64,000 bases of DNA from Coprinopsis marcescibilis (GCA_004369085.1 ML210202.1:64258-128257); one strand, 5' to 3'; positions 36,952 through 49,710 are shown, counted from the stretch's first letter. Notes: generated by a model from the sequence alone, not told the origin. Translations and numbers: made by a program.

Positions 36952-37571
36952 GGGTGACTTTCCATAAGGATAATCTCTGAGCGGTGCCAGGCGGAGTGTG
37001 AATACGGCTCCAAATGACAATCTATTCCATTCCGTTTTCCATAAGCAATGAGCAATATAATACTCCGTCTCTACGCTGTATGACACTGTGGATCTGGAGC
37101 CTTTCCTGCTGAGGGCATGAGGAGAGTACGAAGGAAAGAAAGGAGAAAGAGGTTATGACCAAGAAACATGAAAGACGCGCTAATCAACTTGACACGCGTT
37201 ACATGTATCGTTCATACTATTACTAGCCTTAATACGCTGGTCTCAGTGCGAAGGCCTCCGAGGTGCTGGTTGCATGCAACACTTCTCCATGTTCAGGACT
37301 ACCGTACACAACCCTAAAATAGCGATGGGCACTGTCCTCCGGGGTTAAATCGATAATTATAGCATTCGTGAGAGCCGGGGCAACTCAAAGAGGCAGGTAG
37401 GCTTTTATTCCAGTCTGTTCGAGGGGGGGGTACCCTACGAACAGATTCTATTTTATTCAGACCCACTTGCCTAGCAACGACATTGATTTCAGGTACGGGG
37501 TCCCAGCGGCATCTCGGCCAGTCCATTTATTATATTCGTAGAAATTCAAAAGTGCTTATGGAAAGTCACCC
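36952..37571. mobile_element. 620-bp non-autonomous DNA element with perfect 17-bp TIRs
   Basis: GGGTGACTTTCCATAAG at 36952-36968 is repeated as an exact reverse complement at 37555-37571. ACT flanks both ends (36949-36951 and 37572-37574), consistent with a 3-bp target-site duplication as in PIF/Harbinger- or CACTA-like elements. No transposase reading frame is inside. The interior contains an imperfect palindrome centred near 37432. Confidence 0.75.
37391..37472. repeat. Imperfect palindrome inside the 620-bp element
   Basis: The left arm (GGCAGGTAGGCTTTTATTCC...TCTGTTCG) pairs with the right arm (CGAACAGATTC...TTTTATTC...CACTTGCC). It is centred on a G8 run followed by TACCC. Confidence 0.6.
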
Positions 37572-37619
37572 ACTAATAAACAGAAAAGAAAAACATTAGA
37601 TTATCAACAAGTTTCGGAC

Positions 37620-38190
37620 TAGTAGTCGGAGATCAAGGCCCAACTTCCAGGGACAACATGCAACAATTCTCTTCAAACTTATGCTGCACATCGAAAACAC
37701 TGCTCTGGATGTTGGGGTAATTATATAGTGAGCTTTTTCGAATATGTACTTTTTTGTAGGGGCAAAACCCGCAAACTTATGTCATCGCCGTTACAGTTCG
37801 CAGCGAACGAAGCCGAACTTCGCTGTCGCGGCAGTGTCGCTTGTCCATCAAGAAGGCTTAGTAATATGGGTGCAGACTGGGTGTCCGCGTGAGACATTGA
37901 TGACTCATCAGTCCGCGTCTATCGGAGCTTTGCAACGAGCGCCTACCGAGCTCGGTCAGTCGTCGATCAGGATTTCCGATGTTTCAACCTGCTCAAAGAT
38001 TTGAGATTCTTACCGTTTAAAGCAGACAATCTACACGCCAAGCTCAATAGTCACGTCCGATCTGTGGTCGCAGAACACAATTCCCAACGACATTCTTTCC
38101 ACTGATGTATACAGAAACGTGAGACGTAACTCGCTGTGAGAACAATCTAAAGTTAACCAAGCGTCCCTCCTAACAGGTCATATCGTTACT
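37620..38190. other. Intergenic region, no gene seen
   Basis: Downstream of the BTB gene at 38192-40134. The frame at 37744-38004 shows no signal peptide, motif or splice context. Confidence 0.4.
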
Positions 38191-38191
38191 G

Positions 38192-40134
38192 TTATTCCAG
38201 CCCAAACCAACCCCCGAGTCGACTCCAAACCTCCTCCCTCGCCCTATTCACACTTTTCTCAAAATCCCTCTTACACGCACAGCATATCTGCAGGGCGATG
38301 CCTTCCCCATCACCATCGGTAATATCGGTCCCATCATTCGCATTCCCTCCTCCTCCTCCTCCGGTTCCTGCACCTGCGCCTACACCACCACCTCCACCAT
38401 TTTGTGCATGCATCGCAGTGGCCGCAGTCCCAGAATACCTAAAGTCCCTTCTGTTAAGCATCCCTTTGGCTTGCAAAAGCGTGTACAACGGATCAGCATC
38501 CCGCCCGCACGCGATCCCTCCCACAGATCTCAAAATGTTAAGCACAATGAAATAAAACGATTCAATGCATTTGTTGCCTGTTTGACCTGACGCATAATAA
38601 TGCGAACCTGAAACAGTATTCAGTAAGCGGGCCAGAAGGGTGTGTGGAAATGCGTAATTGCGGGAACGCGATGAAAATAAGAAGCGAGAAGAAACGTTGA
38701 AACAAGAATAACAATAAAACGTACGCCATAAACAATCCCGCGCTGGCTCCCTTCCTTCCAACTCCTTTTCCACAAACTCTGAGATATACTTTTGCGCCGC
38801 CTCTCGGCCTTTAAAGGTCCTAATCAACATATCGCGGTTGAGTGTGACACTGCGTTCCTTCACAATATCCCTAGCCTTCACCCTAGTCATGCCATACGCG
38901 GACGCCGCATCGCTGGCCACACTGCCGCCTCCCACACTCCCAGCAGCAACATCCAACGCCAACGCACCCACACTCGTACCACTCATAATCTTGCTCGGGC
39001 CATACCTGCACAAATCATAAAACGCCGCCTTCAAAAAATCGCCCGAATAATCCATCGCGTCGACGCCATCCACAGGCTCAGCTGCACCTGAACCCCCGTC
39101 TTTTGCTCCCGTCGCAGTTTCCGAGGTAGTAGCAGAACTAGGAACCGAGGAAGAGGCTACGCACATGAGCATAAGGCTGACACAGATGAAGCGATTATCG
39201 ACGTACTTTCATTCCTACTTCCACCTGACACACACGACCCATCCAAACCAAGCTCCACCGCCAACTCCATGAGGAGAAGAGGGTGACAACACGTCTCCCT
39301 CGGCATATACCGCCCCTTGTCATCCACCGCCGCCAGTTCCCGTGCATCCCAGCCAGCCAACGTCGAAGGCCAATCAAGCTGCAGCCGTGCAAGGCACAGA
39401 GCATGAAGCGACGGTACGAGGTACTTGGTGCTCAGTCGGAGGACTGCAGATAGTTTGGGAAAGTCGTTGGAGCGGGGGGAGGTAAAATATCTGTGGAAAA
39501 TTGAGTTTCGTGAGTGACACGGAGCAGAATAATGTGCGTACAGGCCATCGTATATCGCGCTCAAAAAATAAAACACATCCGAGGGACGGTCGTGAAGCTC
39601 CACCCAGGGACATCCGTCGATAAGATGAGGCGTATTCGTATTGCTCGAACTATTCGAACACCCTCCTCCTCCGACTCCCTCTCCTCCAGCAGACGCCGCA
39701 CAGCTAATTGGCTGAGGGACCATAAATAGATCCCTGAAGACCTCTGATTGTCTCTCTAATTGCCCTTTATGCACCCTGAACGCAGCGCTACCGGCCAACA
39801 GCACTATATTCCCATCAGGGAACCAGAAATCCGAGCGGATGAGGCCTTCCCAGCCGCCCCAGGCATGCGTCGGAGCTGCAGCTAGCGTCGTCGATTTATC
39901 TGTAGTGGCTGAAGACGGCGTAGACTTGCTCAGACTTGTTGAATTGGGGCTGGGTGAGACGGTGACGCTGTGGGTGGCGGGCACGTTGCCTGAGGCGATC
40001 GACATTGTGCTCCCTCCAGATTGAGATTGAGAGGATAGGGATAGATATGAGTGCCAAGGTGGCTTTTCGAGGGTTGGAGAGCTCCGTAGTACTTTTGAAT
40101 TGTTTGTGGTTGAGACTGGACGGCATATCTCCAA
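38192..40134 (-). CDS. BTB/POZ domain protein (BTB3) with Gly-rich insert
   Basis: A Ser/Thr-rich N-terminus leads to the BTB core: DFWFPDGNIVLLAGSAAFRV, HKGQLERQSEVFRDLF, and after a variable insert WVELHDRPSDVFYFLSAIYD. Then come RYFTSPR, LSTKYLVPSLHALCLARL and a helical C-terminal half. Late in the protein a Gly/Ala-rich low-complexity tract precedes ICCACKRDFEKSVN and the closing REEVWSRLGGWFGLE, the usual end of this Agaricomycete BTB type. At least three introns are inferred (near 39,500, 39,200 and 38,600-38,735). The Met at 40134 opens the frame; an in-frame Met near 40005 is an alternative start. It is probably a protein-interaction adaptor or transcription-associated factor; the partner is unknown. 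Confidence 0.78.
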
Positions 40135-41403
40135 CTCGTCTGTCCTTGAGCTAAATCCAGTATGAGGCGGACAGGGGTCACGAAATATGCCGGACCAACA
40201 GGGGTTCTCCAGCCATTTGGACGTGTTTGAGTTTAAAAGCAGTCGAGATTACGTCCCAGGGTGTTGTGACAGTGATAGTGATATAAAAAAACTTCCCTGG
40301 TAGCTTCAATATCGTTAGGATAGGTCCAGTAGACGTTGAAAAATGCTTACCCTTCAAATCACCAGCAATGAGATGGTCTAGATTCTGCGGGTGAGTTTGT
40401 GCACCTTGAATTGTGCATACAGATGCAATGGTTCGCATTATCCAAATTCCAAGTTTACGGATTGTTGGAGGACTCCAGAAACCAGCGAAATCAAGACGAG
40501 CCCCTGGCAACCGTGGTTTTCTCACATTTCGGCATCGGTTCGGCAACAATGCATCAGTACCTACTCTTGAGTCGAGACTCTGAGTAGCGTCTTTCCTTGC
40601 ATCAATTTTCCCATTTGCTTCCTGGCTAGCGAGGCGCTTTGTTTTATAGTTTTCCAAAAATACAAGTTATGTAGCGTGGCTATCTATGGCATATCGTAAT
40701 CATCATCAGACACCGAATACACAGTTTTCCTTCTCCAATCACTAGCAGCCCCTGGCTAGTCTGGGACAACTCCACTGAATTTCGTCCAATTTCAGCAACG
40801 TTCATGCCGCAGAGCCAAAGCTATAAATGTACGCAAATTTCATGCAGAACCTTAAAACCTAAAACCTAAAACACAGCGGAGATGGCCAGGCAGGCCCATT
40901 TATACCTATCGATTGTCACATATATTGCAGGTGGAGCTGTTGGAAATTGCTAAGTTGCGTGGAATTCGGGTCGAACCATTTTTCTTGTTCAAATCTCTCA
41001 ATGTGGGGCCGGATAACATGGGAGTAAAATTAACCTTGCCAACTTTGTGCCAACTAGTGGCAGCCTGCCGGCAGAGTGAATTGGAAACGCTTTGCGTTCG
41101 GTTCGCACGGGTGGACCAATGTCACTGTCAGCTTCAAACGAACCTCTTCTTAATACTGCTCTCTTTCTTAACGGGCGCCTCGCGTTGCCTTCCGAGTGAC
41201 ATTCCCTGCTACTTACTTTCTCCAAACCGCTGACATCGGTCATGAACAATGGTGGTCCATCTTCCATAGACTCTGTCTTCCAGTAAGCAGCGACAATACG
41301 TTACCAGAGTGCACTACTCGGACGCTGACACACCTCGTCACAAGGTTAGGTCCCACAGTAAGCTCATGCTGAGAGATATAGTCTTCAAGTGTAACTTGAA
41401 TAA

Positions 41404-42988
41404 CGCCTTCCCCAGCTGATAGGATCCCAGCTTGCCTTCTTCTTGTTCGGTGCATTTATAGTACAACTATGTGAGTACCTCTTCGATCACAAATATCCTG
41501 TATATCCCAACCTCCCTCTCCCCGCGTGCATTCAGACCACTACATTACCAACCCATCAGGCACCGAGAAATATTACACCAAGATTCTCGGTTCGTTGGCT
41601 ACCCCAAGTTTTGAAGCACATGTCAATTTTCATACTTACAATATATGACACAGTGACTTTCATCACCGTCGCCGAACTACTGAGCATTCTAATCATATGC
41701 GACCATGCCTGGCACGCACTCATACGCAACAAGGCAATCCACGAAAATCACATACTCTCAGTCACAGCACCATTCTACACAATCCTCAACGGGAGCCGTG
41801 AGTCATTGGGCATTGACCTAAGCTGATTGAGCCCGTTTCTGACGTTCTGAACATGTAGTGGGCGTATGCTTCCAGTGGCTTTTCTCATGGTACGGGGCGT
41901 GTCTGAACCAAACATAGCACTACTGATTCGTCCGATAGGCGAATCTACTCCCTTCGGTCGAATGGCTTTGATTTCGCGGTTGCCGTGGCCGCCGCCGTGG
42001 TATGACGTTCGAGTTTCCATATACAAAAAAATTGACACTCAGTTCACTCACAGATATCCATAGTCCAATTCGGTGCTTCCATCGCAACATGCATGATGGC
42101 GAGCTTCCCTCCTTCTCAAACGCACCCGACGTTCTGATCCCTTGATTTAGTTCTCAATGGCAGGCAACGACTTGAGCAAAGTACACAAACTCGGCATTCC
42201 AGTCGGGGTCTACCTAATCTCGGGTCTCATCTGTGACCTATCTATCTCGATCGCTATGATCTGCCAGGTCTGTCATGATTTGCTTTCGGGCTTATGCTTC
42301 CTTTAATAAGCCCCAACAAACTGCTCAGTTCCACAGGTATCGACAATGGACACAGTTAAGGGCGACGAAAGTCGTGCTTACAACTCTAATTGTCCATACC
42401 ATCGAAAGCGGCATGGTTGTCACATTCCTCGCCCTCGCCAACGTGGTGCTATTTTACACCCGACCACACGACTCAATCCATATCGCCATGTAAGTCTCTC
42501 CGTTTCCCCTTTATTCCACGTGTCGAGTCTCGACTAACACAGGGCATCCGATTATCCCGAATAGCCACTGGTCACTAGGTCGAATGTAAGTCCACCACTT
42601 GCCACAGTTGAGGCTTCATGGCACAAATTCTCATCCTCAGAGTTGCAACAGTTATGCAAACGTCATACTTGCAACCCTGAACAACCGCCATCATCTCCGC
42701 AAAATAAACCAAGCCCCAGATCACAGTCTTTCCCTCCAAACTAGCATCAGGTTTACGCCTGTAGACAATCACCACCCTTTTACCAACACAGGCGTTTCCA
42801 AGTCCCGTTCGCATGTTATCCACTTGGACTCCGGCATGAAGGAAGAAGAACAGCTTCCTGAATCAGTGTTGCGCAAATACGCCGCCCAGACCCATACCGG
42901 CTCACTCAGTAACAACGTCAGACTTGGAGACCAGGAAGATGGTGATACTCGACACCCTTCCCAAGCCCACCTGGTATCTTCTCGATGA
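41404..42988 (+). CDS. DUF6534-like 7TM protein, 5' end unresolved
   Basis: Exon pieces in order: LIGSQLAFFLFGAFIVQLY, then HYITNPSGTEKYYTKIL, then SIFILTIYDTVTFITVAELL, SVTAPFYTILNGS joined to VGVCFQWLFSW, IVQFGASIATCMMASF, LGIPVGVYLISGLICDLSI, RATKVVLTTLIVHTIESGMV, and finally YANVILATLNNRHHLR plus a polar tail stopping at 42988. The LATLNNR motif and helix order are those of DUF6534 membrane proteins of mushrooms. Between YTKIL and SIFIL the reading frame shifts by one and no normal-length intron fits (only about 19 nt), so either a small indel or an unusual splice exists there. The initiating exon is not certain; it may begin upstream, near 41,240. Confidence 0.65.
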
Positions 42989-43289
42989 AGGGGGTTCGCC
43001 TCGGGCGTTCAGAGTACTGCCCATCATAATCAAACGACTTGCCATTTTATTCCCTTGCTTTCACGCTTTCGTCACTTCGCGTTTTCATGCTTTCATTCCT
43101 CTCTGCGTTCTCTATCCGTCACTCTAGCATAGACCCAATAGTAAATACACACGGCCCATAATTCATGTAATCACCGGAGTTACGGTGAAATGGAGAAGTA
43201 ACAGTGGCAGAAGCTTATTGTTTCAGGAATCAGTACGGTATTTTCGACCCTAATCCAACATGTAATATACAATCCGAGTTGGGTAACGC

Positions 43290-46200
43290 CTACTCGCCCT
43301 TATGCAAAAACTCCCAACAGTTCTTCCCCGGTTCATCCCCCAAAATCTCCTTCAAGCCCTCCAAGCTCAGCGCACACAGCTCCTTCACACTCCCCACCTT
43401 CCCCATCACATATCTCGCATTCTTACTTGTAATCCCCGGTAGGCTCCTCAACAACTCCTCCCCCATCTGATTCTGATTCGCATTAGCGTTCCCACCTACA
43501 CCCACATTGCCATTCAAATCATACTCCCCATTCTCCCCCGCACCAACCGCCACAGCCTTCGCTACATCTGGCTCCGCAAAACCCCTCTTCAAATCCCCAA
43601 AAATCTCAGCGGTAACAAAAGGGCTGCTGCTCCATATGATCCGCAACCGCGGAAAGCTGAGCGTCAACAACACAATTTTACTCTGTACACTTATCTGCGT
43701 GTACTTTGGCGCGTCCTTCTCATCCTTCCTTCCGGAAGAGCCCCCAAACTTGGTGGGATACTTGCCGCTGGGCTTGGCATAGGACTTGAAGTCGGTGACG
43801 AGATCCAACGAGAACGCTTTGTCTTCTTCAAACTCGATCAGGAGAATCGGGTACTTGTAGTGCACCGACATCAACTCGCACTGCGTGTATCTAGATTGGT
43901 AGCAATAGTGACATATGATCATTGATTAGTATGTTTTGCGACTTCGGGGAAGAAGAAAGGAACGCACAGCCGCCCACTGGTAAAGCTTTGAACCAGATCA
44001 GTGAGACTCTTCCTCTCGACACACATCTCATCACCAAGGATGTAATCGCCAACCGTTAGAGTGGCAGGTACGACCTTGATATTCGCGGCATGTAGAAGCG
44101 AGGGAAGCGCCGATCTAAACTCTCGGAGATCCACGATGATCTGCATAAATGAATTAGTCGGGTAGTGGAGAAAGGGACGCCGAGGACAAATTAAAACGAA
44201 ACGCACTCTCGACTCTTCCTGATTCAATTCCCTCCTCCCACCTGCGAACCTCGTGCTAATCGTCTTGATCATATCGTCGTTCCTCCCCACCCCTTCCCTC
44301 CTCTCATCTTGAATCGTCATAACCAATGACTATGACATCGTAACCAAACACTTCAGTCCAGAAATCCGAACCAGAAAACGAAATTGACAAGACTTACCCC
44401 ACGCTCCCTAATTAATTTCTCAAAGCTCTCCTTCTCCTTCCTCATCGCCGCCAGGTACTTTTGCTCTTCGCACGAATCCCTATACACCATATGATACACC
44501 CTAACTGCCAATCCCTTATGCGAGTTTTTGTATACCTAGGACCACAATATGAGCATCGAATCCAATTAACCAGATCTGAAAAAACGCACCTCGATTCTCC
44601 TAATAAACTCAAGGCATGGCTCCATCATAACCACGAACCGTGGCTGAACCTCCTCCAAAAGCCTATCGTCGCCATCATCACTATACGCCCTCACGATCAC
44701 ATTTTCCTCCGGTGTAACCAATCCATAAAATTCGTTAAATTCATCACCGAAACCCCCACCCGTTGAACCAGACGATGTCGCCAGTGTCAGCGAAACGGAA
44801 GAGATATCCTCGTTATCCACATCCAGGAACGAATCCCCAAGCTGGTTCAAGGTCGCGCTCGGACCCGTGAGGTCGATAACTTCCCTTTGCTCCGTTGCCC
44901 ACCTAGAAAATGAAATGACAAGTGAGAAGTTGCTTCGGGAGAAAAACGTGGACAAACGTACAGATCTTCAAAATCCTCTGGACCAATTACCGGTGCAGTC
45001 TGACTGACTGACCTCCCCGCAGAAGGAGGCGCCCCACCCCTCAGCCTTCTCCGACTTTTATTCTTGTCCGCCCTCTCTTGATCCTTCTTTAAAAGCGCCT
45101 CACTGACCCCAGGCGTTGGCGTCGCATTTCCACTAACACTAGCACTGATGCTTCCCCCTCCACCACCCACACCCCGTTGCCACATCCCACTCCACGCTTT
45201 GCCCCCATTTCGGCCATGGGCAGTATTAGTCTCCGAGTCTTTCCCCATCCCGAGCCTTCTTTTCCACCACAAATAACCACCAAGCTTGTCCATCATCATC
45301 TTACGCCCCTTCATCCCTCTCTGCGCACTCAAATTCGCACTAGCTAGGTACTTGGCTATCAACCGCACATCATGCATAGAGGACGTCATAATGAGCGTCG
45401 TATTGGTTCCAGGAATGGGGTCTGTATCACTGGCAATCAAACAGGGACCACGAAAATGGAAGTGAGAGGTACCTACCTTTCCCCTTCCTGACCCTCTCCA
45501 TCTGCATAGTCTCCAGACCCACAATCTCACCCTCAATCTCTTCCATAATCTCAGCCAAAGCATCCCATTTTGGTAGTTCCTCGAGCACAGGATCCATAGC
45601 CCTCGGCAACCATCCAGGGCGTTTCTCCCCTTGCTCATCCAGCACAGCAGCTTTGCCCTTTCCTTTGCCCGTTCCTTTATCCCTAAGAACTCCTTCGCTC
45701 TCATCCAACACCGCCCAAGCATCCTCGTCGTCCACCAGATCAATCACTTCTTTGTCTTTCGCCGAAGAATTAACGGCCTTGGGCTTAGTCGAAAGCGTAT
45801 AGCACCTTCTCCGCGCAAACTCGAAAATGATGTTGGCAGCATCCGTCATCATCCAAGGTGCGTGGTTGATCTTGGTAGCGCCTTTCGCAGTTGTGTTGTC
45901 CGCTTCCCTCAGCGTTTCGAGGTACGCGTGGAACTGGAGTGCATCGTATGAAAGGAGGTAACTGAACGAAGGCGTTAGGATAGAATCTGGGTATCGAGGA
46001 AGAAATAAGGAAGGACGACGAAATTCACCTCAAGAGATTCCTCAATGTTGTCAAATCGCTAACAAGCTGCTTGGTTTTGGGGCCCACTTTATGCCACACA
46101 GGGTCCAGTTGCCTGCGCACGATGATATCAAACTGACGAAAGTAGGCATTATCGATGTTCAGGTCGTCTAATTCGATCTTTTCGAGGCTCAGTTACAGGC

Positions 46201-47114
46201 CTGAAGTCAAGTTCAGGAAATGAACTCACCTTGGTATTCGACCTCTTCAAATCGGCCAAGGTCCCAGTCATGCACTGAATAATTGCATGATGTATCTCAG
46301 ACATGTTCTCCGTCATGCCTGGATACAGCTCAACCACATCCGCCACTCTTCGCTCCAGACATTGCTTGATCTCGTCGTGGAACCTACAATACTATCGTCG
46401 TCAATACTAACGATTTCGAACAGCACAGCCACAAACCTAGGATAGATGTTAACCCTCCTGACCTGCAACTCTTTCATGACGTTCTTTAACGGACTCATCC
46501 CACTCGTTATATGCTCCGGCTGGTCCGTAAAGCCTTTCACGAACCCATCCCTATTCTTCTCCCTAAACAACCGCACAATGAACGCTTCCAAAGCAACCGG
46601 CGTCACCCTACATACCGTTAAGCAATATGTTCAACAATAGTACCCCATAATGCATAGCAATACCAAAGCACTCACCTCTCAGCGTGCAAAACAACCAATC
46701 CAGTAATCATCTCGACTGGTAGATCCCCCAATAACATATCAACAACCAATATCCTCGACGTCACACTCAAGATGCCTCCTCCTTTGTACAGTTCCTGCCT
46801 TCCACCGCTATTAAGCACCCTCATTCAAGATTGGGGGTTACGACTCACCTCTTTTCCCGCGGAATCTCGTATCCCACAATCCTTAAACCCGGGTTTCGGC
46901 ACCCCATCAAACCCATCTCCTCCCCATACCCAGTCTCCTCCTCTGAGCTGGCCCCAACCAACAGGACCAAGTTCTTCGGCGAGTCGTAAATCTTGAGCAA
47001 TGTGCAGACGACACGTCGCAACCCCAGGCCTCGCGCGAGGACTACAAGGTCACTCGTCGCTGGGTCGTGGATCGCCTCAAGGACGTGTTTGTGAAAGGGT
47101 AGGAGTGTAGACAT
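43290..47114 (-). CDS. RAD1: XPF/Rad1-type structure-specific DNA repair endonuclease, catalytic subunit
   Basis: A long minus-strand gene with about nine exons. The N-terminal helicase-like part begins MSTLLPFHKHVLEAI and contains VLARGLGLRRVV and the XPF-typical VDMLLGDLPVEMITGLVVLHAER block. It continues through FVKGFTDQPEHITSG, NVMKELQVRRVNIYPRF and an acidic low-complexity middle. The nuclease domain shows IIVDLREFRSALPSLLH, GDYILGDEMCVERKSLTDL (the ERKxxxD active site) and CELMSVHYKYPILLIEFE. The C-terminus has a helix-hairpin-helix: LLRSLPGITSKNARYVM to GKNCWEFLH. By family knowledge it partners Rad10/ERCC1 in nucleotide excision repair, crosslink repair and single-strand annealing in the nucleus. 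All catalytic motifs look intact. Confidence 0.93.
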
Positions 47115-48180
47115 GTCGCAGGTCCCTTGCTGTAGTCGTTATTGAGACTATGGTCGCAGTAGACTCATGAATAAATCAAGAAAGCGGCTGGCGCCGTCAC
47201 CGTTGTGGTGGTTCAAAGCCAAGTTCCAGACGCGGACAAATCAGCTGGTCATTGCACGCGTCTCTGTCCGAATATTTCGGACCTGTTCGAGTCACAAATG
47301 TCTGGGATAATTTCTTGACATTCTTTTTAAATATCAAAGCGTGAGGTTGCATTCTGAGGGAAACTGCAGCCTTCACGTTCCTCTACGATCAGAAAATGAG
47401 AGTTGTCTGCTCGATGGGGCTGTGCTAGCAAACATAGGGGCCTGGCCGAGTCCGGAGCCATTGCGCCACTCGAGAACCCACAATCCTACAATTTCAATTC
47501 AATTCCATGGGATCTGAGCAACTTCCATACCTAGAAGCTGGCGGATATCAAATAAATCTGCTCTAAGACTACATATACAGCTACTACTATATAGCCACTG
47601 TTAACACGATTTGATGTCGGCGAAAATGGGCTCGCGAGCGAGTCCTCGAAGTGTGTCACCACCTCAAGGCCATTTGGCACTGAATTGCACCATTCAGCGG
47701 CACGATATGTCTATATCATGTGCCTCATGCCGGTTTGCAAGGAGCGAATAAGGATTCATAGGGTTCCATTAGAACAGTTCATTATATAACTCTCCGAGGT
47801 ACAAGTGCTACCCCACATGTACAGCCCTGTCGTGTCGTCGTTAAGTATTACTTACATGCCTCAATGATTGGAATTTTTCTTTATATTCAACCAGAGACAG
47901 ACCTTACATCCATCATCGTTAGGTCAGCTACGGAGACTAAGGCAGACTTACATTTCTGTGAGGTCTCCATATCAAGATTCAAATAAAGGCGCTCGGAAGC
48001 ACAGGAAGCCTAGTAATGTATAGCTGCGATAATCAATAAGCCTACTCCGATGATCGCTCTGTCGAGAGATTTGGGAAGTAGAAGAGAGGTTGTGCTTCAA
48101 GTAGAGGGCAGTACATACCATGGCTACTTATGGAGCTCTTTACGCATTATGCTTTACCTAAGATCACTTCTGGACAGCCT
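47115..48180. other. Intergenic region above XPF
   Basis: No gene seen. The first 130 bp (to about 47,245) are the XPF upstream region and are partly duplicated at about 55,435-55,545. Confidence 0.5.
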
Positions 48181-48320
48181 AGTATACGTTGGGCTTTAAA
48201 AACCTGGATTTCAGGCATACTCTCTCTCAACGCTCTAACTAAACCGACACAGGCAATCCCAGAAGCTGCGCCAATATCGTCCTGGATTCTGTTTAACGAA
48301 GGCTACAGTTAGACTGGGAA

Positions 48321-48707
48321 ATGAAGATCTCGTCCTCGCTTTTCCGTGCCTGCGTTCTGGTCCTCACCTTGTCAAACGCCATCCTCGCCCAGGACTGGGA
48401 CTGGGAGGAACTTTCTGAGCGCGAGGAAAATGACTCCCCAAACACATATCAGCGCGATATCAATTCCGACGACATTGCTGAGGACCTGTTCCACCGGTTG
48501 CAATACGAATCCGAGCTCGCGGCGCGTGCATTAAGACCTGCATGCTTCATGGTTGGCCAAGGGTGCAATGAGCAGCAATGCCGCACCGCAGGAGGTCAGT
48601 GTGGGTTTCGGACCCAGCGCTGCGCCAAGTCTAGAAGGCCTGGTGCTCGCCGTGCACAGTACATCGCCAACTGTGCTGCATGCAGTTGCAGAGGGCGAGG
48701 AGTATAG
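48321..48707 (+). CDS. Small secreted cysteine-rich protein, 8-Cys family member 3
   Basis: A 128-residue intronless frame with a signal peptide ending NAILA before QDWDWEE (about residue 23). The pro-region SEREENDSP, YQRDIN, DIAED, RLQYES is nearly identical to member 1 although the genes are 39 kb apart. The mature domain has cysteines spaced C-x6-C-x4-C-x6-C-x6-C-x16-C-x2-C-x-C with GGQC. From the third cysteine onward the spacing equals that of member 1 exactly. The domain is very basic (RRPGARRAQ), so a cationic secreted peptide is plausible. A TTTAAAA element lies about 125 bp upstream. Family and function not recognised. Confidence 0.85.
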   Translation: MKISSSLFRACVLVLTLSNAILAQDWDWEELSEREENDSPNTYQRDINSDDIAEDLFHRLQYESELAARALRPACFMVGQGCNEQQCRTAGGQCGFRTQRCAKSRRPGARRAQYIANCAACSCRGRGV

Positions 48708-48769
48708 ATGTATATAGCCTACACACTATTCCATAGGATCCGTTCGATGTCAACCGGGGAAGTGAACGT

Positions 48770-49700
48770 CAGTGTCGGACGCTTGTAGATAGTCCTGGTC
48801 CTCCGTAGGAATAGTAATGTAAATGTCTTATTACGCTTCGGTCTCTCTACAGGATATATCTATAACTTTTCACAGCCGTTGAGATTCGAGATGTTCAAAT
48901 CATTCGACATTTGACTGAGGACTCCCAGATTGATCCAGATTCCCAAAGGAACACGTTTTTCACGACCAGAAATGTAGGATGAATGTCTTCGCCGAATTTT
49001 ACAACCAAGTTCCACATTTGCTAGGCTTTACTTGACGCCATTATCCGCTGCTGTCGTATCGTGTTTTGTTCTAGAAGTCTCCTGTTACCACATTCACGTC
49101 AAAGATGGCTATTGGGCTACAATACACGGCATGTTAGGACATCCAGTGTGAATCTCCGCTGCTAAGGATGAAGGAGCCAAATCCCCGGACGTTGAACCCC
49201 TGCGCAATGTGTAACCTCTGCAGTCAAGCACCTAATCAGCAACTCGCAAGCCTAAGTCTTTATCGCTGCCTGAGTTTTTATCCCTATATCGTCACCAGTA
49301 CAGTGCTGGCTGAGGTCTGAGGTCAGCCACTGCTAATAGATAACACATGTAGCTTCCATCTGGCCTGATTTGTCGCCTCCTTTGGGGCCAAATATTCCTT
49401 TCAAATACAATGCGGCATTCGAGGCAGAGGATTGCCTTTTATCAGTTCTGTGGACATGCCTCGAGGCACGCATTTTATCCGTAAGAACAATCTAGAAGTG
49501 TACATCTCCCTAAATTGCTCAGCTTTGACAGTTCTGGTCGTCTAATTCCCTTTCCCGACAAACTGAAGGAACAGGGCCGTTTATGCTTCCATCTTGTTCT
49601 AGAAGATTGAACTGGGGTTTAAATGCATTCGTGAGGTGAGTCGTGACCGTTGTCTACACGCTTTGAGCTCTTTCTGAGGTCTCCCAACCGAGTCTCCTGC
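48770..49700. other. Intergenic region, no gene seen
   Basis: About 0.9 kb without a frame of coding quality on either strand. Confidence 0.4.
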
Positions 49701-49710
49701 GCTGGCCAGA

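Noticed and set aside
40850..40875. AAAACCTAAAACCTAAAACA, telomere-like short repeat
   Set aside because: Only two to three units and the wrong unit length for a telomere; chance low-complexity sequence.
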